Shown here: positions 1 to 9,618 of the stretch, in pieces
Layout: each line of letters begins with the position of its first letter
Position numbering within the stretch: position 1 is the first letter of the stretch
Assembly (NCBI GenBank): GCA_964468435.1
Contig: CAYXVE010000013.1
Span: 37,098 to 101,097, forward strand
Direction of reading: 5' to 3'
Source of the DNA: JBCCTX01 sp964468435
Lineage (GTDB): Bacteria; Bacteroidota; Bacteroidia; J057
DNA length: 64,000 nucleotides
Translations under genes and position numbers: made by a program
The notes under the pieces: generated by a model
What the model was told of the DNA's origin: nothing
Database searches by the model: none
Seen by the model: only the letters and a program-made list of their open reading frames with translations

Positions 1-1194
1 TTGAAGCCCATAAGGATCTGGCCCTGTAGAACCCCATCCTCTATTGGTTTGACCTACAAACAGAGATCCATCTTTACCCCAGGTCATACGCAATACACCA
101 GACTGGAACCCTTCCCGAAAAGCAAACGCTGCACCCTGATATACACCATTCACCTTCTCGAGGTAGACACGGTCAATCTTACTTTGCCCCTGATCTCCAA
201 TGAAAATTTGACCAGCAAAGGGACCGAATGCTCCATCGGTTTCATCTACTACCATCTGACTGGTGGATATGCCTAATACGCTATGTGGCAACCATACAGC
301 AGGCAGTTTGATCGATGGAACTTCCTCCGCAACTTCATACAGCGGAATGGTTGGGGCTTCAGGGTTATCTTCTGGTTTGATGGGCGTCTCGCCTGGACCT
401 GCCATCTTAGGATCTACCCGCGAATAGATATCATCTACGGTTACATCTACTGGAGATTCCGGTCTGGAACTCCATTCCAGACCAGCTGGATGACCTGTAA
501 AATCCCCTTTTTCTACATGAACAAGTCCTCCTGAACCCATCCAGTCCCCTTGATTGTCCGCGTAGAAAAATTCTCCATCAATGATACCGATACCACAGGG
601 AGAACGCATCCCAGTAGCCCATGGCTCCATTTCACCTTCAGGTGTGATACGCATAGTCCATCCACGCCAGGGAACTCTACTTTCTCCTCTCCACCATTCC
701 ACATTTCCAAAAGCTACATTTCCGGTCACAAACATACTTCCATCTTCTGCGATAACAGGGCCATAGGAGTACTCGTGGTAGTGGCCGGAAACCGGCCATG
801 CATATACAGATTCATAAAAATCAGTTACTTTATCTCCATTTTTATCCCAGAGTCTTGTCAGTTCTCCTCTTTGTGCGAGATAAAATGTTCCATCGCGGTA
901 GGCTAAACCCAGTACTTCATGTAAGCCAGAAGCAAACTTCTGGTAATGTGGAGGTTGACGGTCTTCCATATAAGGGTTTTCTATTATCCACACCTCTCCC
1001 CTCCTTGTTGCTGCAGCGATGTTCCCATTGGGTAGGGTTGTTAGTCCACCTACTTCTAACTCTATTCCTTCAGGGACCGGAAGTGTTACTACTTTATAGT
1101 AGTCAAGCTCGGTTACGGGTTTGTTGCTCATCTGTCCCCATAGTGTCATGGGAAACAGGTAAATGATAAATATATACGTTATGATACGGGTCAT
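1..1194 (-). CDS. Secreted beta-propeller dehydrogenase-like protein, partial at window edge
   Basis: The minus strand is open from an ATG at 1194 to the window edge (398 codons, no stop). The N-terminus is a signal peptide (MTRIITYIFIIYLFPMTLWG). The body carries repeated propeller-like strands, including GLTTLPNGNIAAATRRGEVW, WTMRITPEGEMEPWATGMRS and FVGQTNRGWGSTGPDP. This pattern fits the PQQ/glucose-sorbosone dehydrogenase-like beta-propellers of Bacteroidota and Planctomycetota, which are often annotated as membrane-bound dehydrogenases or as cytochrome c fusions. It lies 17 bases downstream of the DUF1080/PA14-like gene on the same strand, so the two are probably co-transcribed. The C-terminal part, and any haem domain, lies outside the window. 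The substrate is unknown. Confidence 0.8.
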   Translation of the reverse strand, partial: MTRIITYIFIIYLFPMTLWGQMSNKPVTELDYYKVVTLPVPEGIELEVGGLTTLPNGNIAAATRRGEVWIIENPYMEDRQPPHYQKFASGLHEVLGLAYRDGTFYLAQRGELTRLWDKNGDKVTDFYESVYAWPVSGHYHEYSYGPVIAEDGSMFVTGNVAFGNVEWWRGESRVPWRGWTMRITPEGEMEPWATGMRSPCGIGIIDGEFFYADNQGDWMGSGGLVHVEKGDFTGHPAGLEWSSRPESPVDVTVDDIYSRVDPKMAGPGETPIKPEDNPEAPTIPLYEVAEEVPSIKLPAVWLPHSVLGISTSQMVVDETDGAFGPFAGQIFIGDQGQSKIDRVYLEKVNGVYQGAAFAFREGFQSGVLRMTWGKDGSLFVGQTNRGWGSTGPDPYGLQ

Positions 1195-1211
1195 GTTATT
1201 TTTTTTAAATG

Positions 1212-3071
1212 TTACCACATGATACGATAAGTCAATACACGATCATCGTTGTTTAAGGGCATAATCAGTTCCATTTCCTTACCTCTTTGCTGTACAGTTA
1301 CATATCCCTCATTTACCTCTACGTAATAAGTATGGTCTATCAGGTAAGTATGATCAGAGAGATTTTCAATGCTTCTTCCTTGGGCAAGTCTATAACTATA
1401 GGCGCCATCAATTTCTTCCGGAAAAGTGAGCTTTCGGGTTATCATCTTTCCTCTGTCATCCACGCGCACATGATCGGTTATATGTTTTCCTTCTACCTCA
1501 TAGTGGAAAGTTGGAACCCCCTCCTCATCCAGCATATATCCTCTGAATCTGTATTTTTCAGGAGATAGGCTATCAGGCCATACATCCGTATCTGAAAGGA
1601 CTTTGGCAATCGGCATTTTGATTCCCAGGTCCAGGATCGACCCTTTGGGTTTTGCACTACCATCACCACGATTGTTCCACATCGGGGTAGCATCCAGAAA
1701 GTCCCCTCTCCATGCCAGCGCAATATTAGCTCTGTCAGGGTCATAGGTATAACTTCCCCCCTCAGGAAAGCCTACATTGATCGCATGTACAATTCTGCGC
1801 GATTTGGCAGATCCTGCCTCAGAGTAGTCTATAAAGCAACGCATAATTTTGGGGGTGCTACCCACATCAATGTAGATGGGATCGACAGGATTGGTGAGCG
1901 GCATAGAACTGAGGGTGTGCAAAGCCGTTTTTCTCAGCATAGGACCTTCCAGTTCCAATCCAAGGCCATTTGGGTACCATGTATCCCGCTTGTGATATAG
2001 AATTTCTAGCTGATGTGTGCCAGCTTCCAATTCAGTAGCACCCGTACGTGTCCACCATCCATAGTTGACAACAGTCTTTCCATCTACTTTCAGCACTCCA
2101 TTTCCACTTGTTACCAGAGTAAAGAGATACTGGCCAGGGTTAGGCAACGCTATTTTACCCGAGATATGGAGAATAAATTGGTCATTTTCTGCTACGACTT
2201 CCTGGGTCAATGATTCCATCTCACCTTGATAGGCAGCTGACAGTGTGCTGAGATCAGGCAAATCGCTAAATGTACCTTTAAAGACCTTATAGCTAAGCTC
2301 TTCTGGTGTGATCTGAAGTGGTTCAAACAGTCTGTAACGGATGTTGCGAAAAGCTACCGGGCCATGATCACCCTGGATCATAATGGGACCTTGAGGAGCT
2401 TCCTCAGAAAAGGCAGGTCCGCGAGTAAGTCCCGTGAGTTCTACATTTTCGTGAATGACCACGCCATTCAGTTCAATTTTCAGAATACGTGCATTTTCAG
2501 TTTTATTCCCCTGAGCGTCAAATCTGGGAGCCTGGAATGAAATTCTCATCTTCTGCCAGACTCCGGGAGCACGGGCTGCATTGACGCGAGGAGCATAGCC
2601 TTCAAAGCCTTTTTCCCCTTCTGGCTGGCTTTCATCCCAGCGCTCATAAATACCTCCTACATCACCGTAAGTGGGTCGTTTTTTCCCCCAACTGTCCAAC
2701 AATTGAATTTCATATCTTCCCTGAAGGTATAACCCTGAATTGGAGTGTTTAGCTATCATAAATTCCAATTCCAGATCAATATCTCCGTGCTCCATGTTGG
2801 TGAAGAGATTACTCATCTTATTTGTTGCGGGAAGGTTGACTAGTACGCCTGATCCTGGTTTCGTATTCAATACCTGATCTTGTTCCAGATCAGTGGTTGC
2901 AGAGCCTGCAATCTGCCAGTTTGCTCCAGGATCTTTAAAAAAATCCATATTAGTGAGCGAGACGGTCTGATACATATCCTCCTGCGCAATGCTGCCAGAT
3001 GTGATCAGTCCTGATAATGCCAGCAGGCATAATACTTGTTTTATCATAGTCCTTGTTAAACGATTAAACAT
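1212..3071 (-). CDS. Secreted DUF1080 (family 16 glycoside hydrolase-like) protein with PA14-like region
   Basis: A 619-aa protein with an N-terminal signal peptide ending near residue 29. Residues about 40-250 form a DUF1080 (3-keto-disaccharide hydrolase-like, concanavalin-type) domain, with SGLYLQGRYEIQLLDSWG and a C-terminal FRNIRYR strand. Residues about 265-390 look PA14/carbohydrate-binding-like (YLFTLVTSGNGVLKVDGK, LEAGTHQLEILYHKR). The last 230 residues (IMRCFIDY, DITPMWNNRGDG-like segments) resemble the extra domain often joined to beta-propeller dehydrogenases. It directly precedes the propeller gene that runs off the left edge, which suggests joint action on a sugar or polysaccharide outside the cytoplasm. 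Domain calls are by motif resemblance; no substrate can be read from the sequence. Confidence 0.8.
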   Translation of the reverse strand: MFNRLTRTMIKQVLCLLALSGLITSGSIAQEDMYQTVSLTNMDFFKDPGANWQIAGSATTDLEQDQVLNTKPGSGVLVNLPATNKMSNLFTNMEHGDIDLELEFMIAKHSNSGLYLQGRYEIQLLDSWGKKRPTYGDVGGIYERWDESQPEGEKGFEGYAPRVNAARAPGVWQKMRISFQAPRFDAQGNKTENARILKIELNGVVIHENVELTGLTRGPAFSEEAPQGPIMIQGDHGPVAFRNIRYRLFEPLQITPEELSYKVFKGTFSDLPDLSTLSAAYQGEMESLTQEVVAENDQFILHISGKIALPNPGQYLFTLVTSGNGVLKVDGKTVVNYGWWTRTGATELEAGTHQLEILYHKRDTWYPNGLGLELEGPMLRKTALHTLSSMPLTNPVDPIYIDVGSTPKIMRCFIDYSEAGSAKSRRIVHAINVGFPEGGSYTYDPDRANIALAWRGDFLDATPMWNNRGDGSAKPKGSILDLGIKMPIAKVLSDTDVWPDSLSPEKYRFRGYMLDEEGVPTFHYEVEGKHITDHVRVDDRGKMITRKLTFPEEIDGAYSYRLAQGRSIENLSDHTYLIDHTYYVEVNEGYVTVQQRGKEMELIMPLNNDDRVLTYRIMW

Positions 3072-3121
3072 TCGAATGTATGTTCATAGCAATGATAACA
3101 TACTTCTATATAAACAAGCAA

Positions 3122-3250
3122 ATGTTACAGCTGTTTAAGCTAAGGAATTTTCAGGATGTGGCTGTCAAAGATCTCATACCGGCAAATCTTGGTTTCATCA
3201 AATCCTTTGAGCCTGAGGGTAACAGAATCTGGGTCCTATTCTTGCGGTAA
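3122..3250 (+). pseudogene. Short ORF, possible fragment of a DUF11-like repeat protein
   Basis: A 42-codon frame from ATG 3122 to TAA 3248-3250 in the gap between two minus-strand genes. Its product has protein-like composition, and the stretch VAVKDLIPANLGFIKSF resembles the strand-turn-strand of DUF11/surface-repeat domains (pattern VxVxDxLPxGLxFV). It has no signal peptide and no neighbouring gene on this strand, so a remnant is more likely than a functional small protein. It may also be chance. Confidence 0.22.
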
Positions 3251-3306
3251 AGAAATATCATATGATGTGAGTTAGCGACAATAGGCTGTATACAGTTTAC
3301 AGGGTG

Positions 3307-3339
3307 AAAAAAGAGGAAGTCAATATTTGGGACTTCCTC
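3307..3339 (-). terminator. Rho-independent terminator of the OmpA lipoprotein gene
   Basis: On the minus strand, GAGGAAGTC and GACTTCCTC form a 9-bp perfect stem with a 9-base loop, followed directly by six Ts. It lies 33 bases beyond the stop codon of the OmpA-family gene. Confidence 0.85.
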
Positions 3340-3372
3340 CAGTGTTTTAGTATGGAATACTTCTGCGTATTT

Positions 3373-4068
3373 CTATTGATCGCCGATCTGGCCTTTCTCG
3401 GCTGCTTTTTTCAACTCTTCATTGGCAAAGATTGCCAGATTTACACGGCGATTCTGTGCACGTCCTGTATCTGTTTCATTGTCTGCTACAGGTTGTGATT
3501 CTCCATACCCCTTGACGATCAGCCTGCTGGTACTGATACCATTCGCAGCCAGGTAGCTGGCTACAGAATTAGCTCGCCCTTCAGAAAGCTCCTGATTGTA
3601 CTCATCTGATCCTTTGCTGTCAGTATGTCCCTCAATAAGCACGTCTGTATCGTCATACTTTTGGAGAATTTCAGACAGTTTGGCCAGGTTGTCGCGAGTT
3701 ACTGATTTCAGGTCGGCGGAGTTATAGTCAAACAGTAATCCAGAGTCAAAGGTAAGCAGAATACCTTCACCTACGCGCTCTACTTCAACGCCTTCCATGT
3801 CCTGCTGGATTTCTTCTGCCTGCTTATCCATGCTTCTTCCAATTAATGCGCCTGCTGTACCACCCACTGCAGCACCTATAATAGCCCCCATGGCAGTATT
3901 TCCAGCAAGTTTACCTATGCCAGCTCCTACAGCAGCACCACCAGCAGTACCTATAGCACCGCCTTGTACTGTGCGGCTCGTATTACATGCAGGAGTAAAA
4001 AACATTGACCAAACTAGCATCAGAACGATCCCTGATTTAATGGTCATGCCTAATGTTAAATTTTTCAT
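3373..4068 (-). CDS. OmpA-family lipoprotein with glycine-zipper
   Basis: A 231-aa protein that anchors the outer membrane to peptidoglycan. A lipoprotein signal ends in FFTPAC, with the lipidated Cys at residue 28. Residues 36-78 are a Gly/Ala-rich glycine zipper (GGAAVGAGIGKLAGN, IIGAAVGGTAGALIG), as in the Gly-zipper OMP family. Residues about 105-220 form the OmpA C-terminal domain with the peptidoglycan-binding pattern EGHTDSKGSDEYN and the closing NRRVNLAI. The length and order match the common YiaD/Pal-like proteins of Bacteroidota. It is monocistronic, with its own terminator downstream. Confidence 0.93.
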   Translation of the reverse strand: MKNLTLGMTIKSGIVLMLVWSMFFTPACNTSRTVQGGAIGTAGGAAVGAGIGKLAGNTAMGAIIGAAVGGTAGALIGRSMDKQAEEIQQDMEGVEVERVGEGILLTFDSGLLFDYNSADLKSVTRDNLAKLSEILQKYDDTDVLIEGHTDSKGSDEYNQELSEGRANSVASYLAANGISTSRLIVKGYGESQPVADNETDTGRAQNRRVNLAIFANEELKKAAEKGQIGDQ

Positions 4069-4355
4069 AGCGTTGTAAAGATTTAGATGATAAATAAAAT
4101 GTATTATTTTTGAGTTTTAGTTTATTCTGGAACAGGTAAAATATAACATTACAATCAATTTACCACAATGTATGATTGCTTGTTGGTCTATTAGACGAAA
4201 TTTCTAACGGGTTGGTAACAGAAAACTAAGTTTTTCTTTCAAAAAGGTAGGGCTGTTTGTACTACCTACGTTTATCATTCAAACAAATCGACTCTTAAAC
4301 CTCTTATTTTTAGGTTATCTTAATGAAAGCAACCAGATTAAACTGCTGCTAAATT

Positions 4356-6749
4356 ATGCAAATGTGTACCTGGAGATACGTTACTTTTATCCTTTTACTT
4401 ACTACCTTTTTCAAGGGCAATGCCCAAGTCGATACCGAATTTTGGTTTGTTGCGCCGGATGTTGCTGCCAATTATGGAGAAAGTCCGTTGACGCTCGTAC
4501 TTTCAAGCGCAGGACAAGCAAGTATCGCTGTCCTTTCTCAGCCTGCAAACCCTTCATTTACGCCCATGTCTTTTTCATTAAACCGGGGAGAGGTAAAAAT
4601 CATTGATTTGTCGCCTTATTTAGATCGCCTGGAAAACAAGCCGGCTAATTTGAAGCTTCAATACGGATTATTACTTACTTCAAATCGCCCAGTCATAGCC
4701 TATTATCAGGTAAGTAGTCTTCCGAATGCAGCCATTTTTACCTGGAAAGGTAGGGATGCATTAGGCAAAGAATTTTACATACCAGCACAAAGCGAGTTCA
4801 GAAATCAGCATGGGAGCTCTGCATTTGATATTGTTGCCAGTGAGGATAGTACGACAATCCATGTAAGACCGACTACCGACATTGTAGGATATCCTGCTGG
4901 AGAGGTATTTGAGGTGGTCCTCGATCGTGGCGAAACCTTCTCCTGCAGGGAGACTCGTAACGAAACGACTCGTTCTCTCGCTGGATCATATATCACAGCT
5001 GATAAAGCTGTAGCAGTTACTTACTCGGATGATGCCATATACAATGATGCGGGTACAGCCTCCGATCTGGTAGGCGATCAACTGATACCTGTTCGGCTGA
5101 TAGGTACGGAATATATTGCGGTAAAGGCAGAAGCAAAAACAGAGCGACTTTATGTAACTGCTACTGAGAAAGGTACTACCCTTGAGGTGGATGGTGATCC
5201 CCTCAATATTATATTGGATGCTGGTGAAACGGCTTCGATTGACATCGAAAAAGAATCACTTTATCTAAAAGCATCCCTTCCAGTATATGTTTGGCATATG
5301 ACAGGATATCTGGATCAGCCAGCAGGTGCTTTATTATCTCCACTAAATTGTTCAGGTATCGTACTTTCTAAATATGTTAGGGATGCAAGCGAAAATTTTA
5401 TCACTTATCTCGTATCCAAAGCTGAGCATGTAGAGGGTTTCAGGCTGAATGGTACCAGCAATCTGGTGCCTTCCTATTTTTCCGCTGTTCCAGGTACAGA
5501 TGGTCAGTGGATGGCCGCACGAATAGAAGCCTTTGGATCATTTGCTGTATCTACCAATCAGATTTCCAATACTGCTGGACCCTTTCACATGAATATGATC
5601 ACCTATTATGGTGAGTCTGCTACTTTTGCAGCCTTTTCTGATGTTAGTCCACTTTCACTTCCCGATACCCGATTACTTTGCGAAAATGATTCCCTGATAC
5701 TAGAAGCTGGTTCTTATCAGGACGCTTATCTGTGGAGTACAGGTGCTACACAACAGCAAATTGAGGTAACTCAGACAGGTACTTATTGGGTCAAAACGGA
5801 TTTTGCAGGATGTAGCTTTATCGATACAGTAGAGGTAATATCTGCTAGTTTATTACTGAACCTGGGAAATGATACTACCATCTGTGAAGGGGATAGTCTG
5901 GTGATAAGTTTGAATCAAAATGTAGGAATATATACTTGGGATGATGGTCTTAATACACCTCAAAAGGTACTCAGGGAAGCTGGTCAGTATGCTGTTGCTT
6001 TGGAGGAGGAGGAATGTGTGGTTGCGGATACCATTAGAGTGGAAATTCAGGAGTTACCAGACTTAGACCTGGGAAATGATACCGTAATCTGTGGTGACGA
6101 ATCTTTCATACTGGATGTATCTGTTTCAGGAGCTACCTATCAATGGCAGGATGGAACTAAAGAAGCTACATTGATGGTAGCAGAGCCTGGAACGTATAAG
6201 GTTATTAGGGATATACTGGGCTGTACACAACAAGACGCTATTCAAATCACAAAAAGTGATCTTCCACAGTCTCTTGGAAGCGATACGACAATCTGTCTGG
6301 GCGATACCCTGTTACTGAGACTCAACTCAGATCATGTAGATTACTTGTGGGATGATGGAGAAACAGACAATACGCGCGAGGTGAGTTCCGAAGGAATCTT
6401 CACAGTTTCAGTGAGCGATCCTTGCGGTCAGGTCGTGTTGAGACGAGATGTATCCCTGGAGGATTGCTCTTGCAATCCCATGATACCCAATGTATTCACA
6501 CCCAATGGAGATGGCTTTCACGATCGTTTTCTTCTGGAATTGAACTGTCCGCTCAGTCAGTATGAACTGCTGATTTTTGACAAATGGGGAAATGCCTTAT
6601 TTCAAAGCAGCCAACCTGGACTGAGTTGGGATGGGCTGCATAATGGGCGTCAGGTTGCACCAGGGGTATATTTCTGGAGTCTCCAGTATCAGAGTGAGCA
6701 GGCAGGAGGAAAGCGCGAGAGGAAAGGAGTAGTAACCTTAATGAGATAA
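4356..6749 (+). CDS. IgGFc-binding-like secreted protein with gliding-type T9SS C-terminal domain
   Basis: A 797-aa secreted protein. A signal peptide covers residues 1-24 (ending KGNAQ). Residues about 27-430 match the IgGFc-binding N-terminal-like domain of large Bacteroidota surface proteins (DTEFWFVAPD, EFYIPAQSEFRN, TSNRPVIAYYQVSS). Three to four short Ig/PKD-like repeats follow, each opening with a variant of LGNDTTICEGDSLVI. The end (IPNVFTPNGDGFHDRF, FDKWGNALF, NGRQVAPGVYFW) is the gliding motility-associated (type B) T9SS sorting domain, so the protein should be exported by the type IX system and attached to or released from the cell surface. A second ATG lies two codons in. Its gene stands alone, opposite the OmpA gene. 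Confidence 0.92.
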   Translation: MQMCTWRYVTFILLLTTFFKGNAQVDTEFWFVAPDVAANYGESPLTLVLSSAGQASIAVLSQPANPSFTPMSFSLNRGEVKIIDLSPYLDRLENKPANLKLQYGLLLTSNRPVIAYYQVSSLPNAAIFTWKGRDALGKEFYIPAQSEFRNQHGSSAFDIVASEDSTTIHVRPTTDIVGYPAGEVFEVVLDRGETFSCRETRNETTRSLAGSYITADKAVAVTYSDDAIYNDAGTASDLVGDQLIPVRLIGTEYIAVKAEAKTERLYVTATEKGTTLEVDGDPLNIILDAGETASIDIEKESLYLKASLPVYVWHMTGYLDQPAGALLSPLNCSGIVLSKYVRDASENFITYLVSKAEHVEGFRLNGTSNLVPSYFSAVPGTDGQWMAARIEAFGSFAVSTNQISNTAGPFHMNMITYYGESATFAAFSDVSPLSLPDTRLLCENDSLILEAGSYQDAYLWSTGATQQQIEVTQTGTYWVKTDFAGCSFIDTVEVISASLLLNLGNDTTICEGDSLVISLNQNVGIYTWDDGLNTPQKVLREAGQYAVALEEEECVVADTIRVEIQELPDLDLGNDTVICGDESFILDVSVSGATYQWQDGTKEATLMVAEPGTYKVIRDILGCTQQDAIQITKSDLPQSLGSDTTICLGDTLLLRLNSDHVDYLWDDGETDNTREVSSEGIFTVSVSDPCGQVVLRRDVSLEDCSCNPMIPNVFTPNGDGFHDRFLLELNCPLSQYELLIFDKWGNALFQSSQPGLSWDGLHNGRQVAPGVYFWSLQYQSEQAGGKRERKGVVTLMR

Positions 6750-6996
6750 ATACAGAGCTAGAATCAAGAGGAGTGTATTAATGGAAAGATTACTATTTTA
6801 CTCCTTCCTAATCAACATGTATAATGAAGTTTGTGAGGTAGTAGCTTCCTTTAATCAAATGATCAAGTACATGGAGATCAGCAGAATATTAGGATAAAGA
6901 ATTTAATTAACTGCTGATCCTATCCAGTTTTTTTACTAAATCACTCATCTTTGGTATATATTTTGATTTTTCCTGTGGATTGATCCTTCCTCTGGT

Positions 6997-7131
6997 ATGA
7001 TGATACGTCAAGCAGGAAAGGAAGCTGGTATAGCACAGGGGGAACTTACTAGGAAAAGTGGTACCAGCAAACACTATATATCAATAATCGAAAATAAAAG
7101 AGTATTAGCTCTCTCCAAAATATATTTTTAA
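6997..7131 (+). pseudogene. XRE-type helix-turn-helix remnant
   Basis: A 44-codon frame starting at tandem ATGs (6997, 7000). The product reads IRQAGKEAGIAQGELTRKSG, then TSKHYISIIENKRV, matching the HTH_3/Cro-CI helix-turn-helix consensus (KxxGxTQxELAxxSGxSKxYIxxIE). It ends shortly after the recognition helix, so everything C-terminal is lost, and a stop lies 10 codons upstream of the first ATG. It is probably the leftover of a HigA-like antitoxin or phage-type repressor. The preceding 240 bases after the T9SS gene hold only a 38-codon frame (6781-6897) that I do not recognise. Confidence 0.5.
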
Positions 7132-7175
7132 GGTAAAAAATGATTACAAAATATTATTTAAATTAAAATTAACTA

Positions 7176-9542
7176 TTAATGAAAATCTCCTATTTTTACC
7201 CCAAAAAAGAACGTTCTGGGTTTGGCAGGCCCATAAATGTAATCTGAGTCCCTAGTAGGACCAGTGTCAAAATCATCTTGAAAACTATTGAAGATATTTT
7301 GAATTCCACTACTGAGTTCCAGGTGGAACTCTTCCCTAACATCCAGGTGATAAGATAGCTTGAAATTCATGTCTAGAAAGGGGTTGCTATCCACAAAATC
7401 CAGGAATCCTGTTTCACTTACTACCCTGGGTACAATCATTGAGCCGGTATAGGCTCCCGTGAGGTCGATCGTAAATGGTTGATCAGGAGTCCAATTGGCA
7501 GTAAAATAGCCATATAAATTGGGATTGCGTACAAATTCATCTGTACTTACTACTGGCTCCTCATTATTAGCATCTTCGGGTTCGAAGAGGATTTGATCCT
7601 CCTCATAGGCAGACTGCTGCCAGGTTCCGCCTGCCTGAAACATAAATTCAGGGGAAGGGGCTACACTTATTTCAATATTAGTTCCACCTACTGAAGCTCC
7701 TGTACCATTGCGAACTTCTTCCAGAATCGATCCGTTGGCCAGGGTCGATCCAGTACTGACAACTGTAAAAGGATTTTGGAGCAAGGTGTAAAAGCCTTCA
7801 ATCAAAAAGCGGGTTTCAGTTTTGCCCAGAAACTGTGTCATCTCTATAGAAGCCGTGAAGGCATCAGAAAGCTCTTTTTCCAGTTCATCTGAAATGATCA
7901 CAAACTGTGGTTCGCCTCCTACCGACGAGATATGCAGGTCTTCGTTGAAGGCTTGTGGAGCCCGGAAACCACGTGCATAACCCCCGCGTAGTTGAATCCC
8001 CTCCACCAGGCCATACATGACGGTCAGTCTTGGACTGAATACACGTGTTGTTACATTCGTTTCACGGGATATCGTTCCGATATCGTAGATTCCATCTACA
8101 GTAGCCTGGTCAAAGCGCATACCTGCCAGTGCGGTAAACCGCTCGCCAGGCTTCCATTCGTACTGGCCATAGAATCCTAAGTTGTTAACCCGTTGGTCAA
8201 TTAAGCGATTGTAGCCTGGCATCTCGTCTGTTACATCACTGAACTGGTTCTCGATGCCCAAGGTAAGTACATCTCCTGAAGCGAGATCTCTGAAAAACTG
8301 AAAACCACTGACTATAGCCAGATCAGAAGTATTACCATAAGCGTTGATCGCAAGTAGGCTATCTTCAGCAGTTTTTCCACCCCCCAGTCCTCCGTAGTAG
8401 CTATCTCTCTGAGTGGTCTGAGCTGAAATATAGGCTGAAAATTTTGAGCGGTTGTCTTTACTATGTTGATCGAATGTAATACCTGAGAATAGGGTGTTGT
8501 GATCCAGTTCTTCGGTGATATCTGTAAAATGTGGAGCCAGATTGAGGCGGTCTCCACCTCGGCGGTATTCCTGTATTGCGCTGAAGTCCAGGGTGATTTT
8601 GCTTCTTTTGCCCGGCCTCAGAAAAGCTTTTGCACCCAAAGTATTGTTTTCCAGTTTGACCAGTTCTGTAAATCCATCAGTATTGGCGTCGTAGCTATCT
8701 CGATTGCGATACATGCCATAGAATGTAACGCCACTATTCAGATCATCACTTATCAGTGATCCATTGAAACTTACTGTATGATCAGGGGTATTTCCATCGA
8801 TAGCAGCAAAATTGCTATTTACCTGCCAGTTGTTCATTATAGGGTCTTTGGTAATAATATTGATGGTACCCGCGATAGCATTAGAACCATATAGGGCGGA
8901 ACCCCCACTACGGACAACTTCCACCCGGTCTATCATATTGGATGGGATCTGATCTAGCCCATATACACTGTTCAACGCACTGAATACCGGACGACTGTTG
9001 ATCAGGATCTGTGAGTAAGCCCCTTCCAGGCCATTAAGCCGAACCTGTGTAAATCCACAATTCTGGCAATTCGTCTCTACCCGCACCCCTGGCTGATAGC
9101 TGATGCCTTCTGAGAGTGCCATAGATTGAATAGCGTTGAATAATTTGGGCGATACTACATTTACGATGACAGGTGATTCAGAGCGCTCTCGGCCATAACG
9201 TGTTCCACTGACTACAATCTGATCCAGGTTGAGCAGGTTCTTTTTCAGATGGATATGTTTAATTAATGATTGATGGGCTGTCAGTGCGATCTCTTCAGAA
9301 AATGTTTTGTAACCTATATGACTGATTTTAAGTGTATATTTACCTGGATTTAGTTCGGAAATCTCATATTTTCCTTTTGCATTGGTCAATGCTCCGAATA
9401 CTCCTGATGGTCCTTCCACCTGGACTGTAGCTAGCTCTAAAAGCTGGCCATCCGAGCTGACTGTTCCACTGATTCTAGCATCTTGTGCTTGCAAATGCTC
9501 AACTGAGATGAGAATGATTATATATAGGAATATTTTTTTCAT
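7176..9542 (-). CDS. TonB-dependent receptor with carboxypeptidase-like regulatory domain
   Basis: A 788-aa outer-membrane receptor for active uptake of a ligand, energised by TonB-ExbBD. Order: signal peptide (1-19), carboxypeptidase-regulatory-like beta-sandwich (about 22-100), plug domain (about 115-235, with QVRLNGLEGAYSQILIN and IDRVEVVRSGGSALYGSNA), then the beta-barrel to the terminal aromatic region FFFGVKIGDF. The plug contains an unusual CQNC pair. CirA/BtuB-like receptors with this NCQNCGFTQ segment are common in Bacteroidota. The ligand is not evident. A promoter and an iron-type operator half-match lie upstream (9566-9618), which suggests iron control. Confidence 0.92.
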   Translation of the reverse strand: MKKIFLYIIILISVEHLQAQDARISGTVSSDGQLLELATVQVEGPSGVFGALTNAKGKYEISELNPGKYTLKISHIGYKTFSEEIALTAHQSLIKHIHLKKNLLNLDQIVVSGTRYGRERSESPVIVNVVSPKLFNAIQSMALSEGISYQPGVRVETNCQNCGFTQVRLNGLEGAYSQILINSRPVFSALNSVYGLDQIPSNMIDRVEVVRSGGSALYGSNAIAGTINIITKDPIMNNWQVNSNFAAIDGNTPDHTVSFNGSLISDDLNSGVTFYGMYRNRDSYDANTDGFTELVKLENNTLGAKAFLRPGKRSKITLDFSAIQEYRRGGDRLNLAPHFTDITEELDHNTLFSGITFDQHSKDNRSKFSAYISAQTTQRDSYYGGLGGGKTAEDSLLAINAYGNTSDLAIVSGFQFFRDLASGDVLTLGIENQFSDVTDEMPGYNRLIDQRVNNLGFYGQYEWKPGERFTALAGMRFDQATVDGIYDIGTISRETNVTTRVFSPRLTVMYGLVEGIQLRGGYARGFRAPQAFNEDLHISSVGGEPQFVIISDELEKELSDAFTASIEMTQFLGKTETRFLIEGFYTLLQNPFTVVSTGSTLANGSILEEVRNGTGASVGGTNIEISVAPSPEFMFQAGGTWQQSAYEEDQILFEPEDANNEEPVVSTDEFVRNPNLYGYFTANWTPDQPFTIDLTGAYTGSMIVPRVVSETGFLDFVDSNPFLDMNFKLSYHLDVREEFHLELSSGIQNIFNSFQDDFDTGPTRDSDYIYGPAKPRTFFFGVKIGDFH

Positions 9543-9565
9543 AGTATGTATAAGTTTTATTTATG

Positions 9566-9573
9566 CAAAGCTA
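9566..9573 (-). promoter_or_regulatory. Bacteroidota -7 promoter element of the TonB receptor gene
   Basis: On the minus strand this octamer reads TAGCTTTG, an exact match to the Bacteroidota TAnnTTTG -7 box, 23 bases before the start codon of the receptor gene. The -33 region is AT-rich without a clear TTTG. Confidence 0.5.
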
Positions 9574-9604
9574 ATAAATATAATTATATTATATAGATTA
9601 ATAA

Positions 9605-9618
9605 TTAGTCGAGTCTAA
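9605..9618. promoter_or_regulatory. Iron-type operator candidate (imperfect inverted repeat)
   Basis: The sequence TTAGTCGAGTCTAA is an imperfect inverted repeat with the same AGTCTAA half-site as the palindrome in front of the four-gene iron operon at 60.4 kb. It lies about 35 bases upstream of the -7 box of the TonB receptor gene. Regulator identity (Fur family) is inferred from the half-site similarity only. Confidence 0.35.

Noticed and set aside
1..1166. Several plus-strand frames of 60-122 codons across the first 1.2 kb.
   Set aside because: They are antisense to the edge-truncated beta-propeller gene, which has a signal peptide and continuous family-like sequence on the minus strand.
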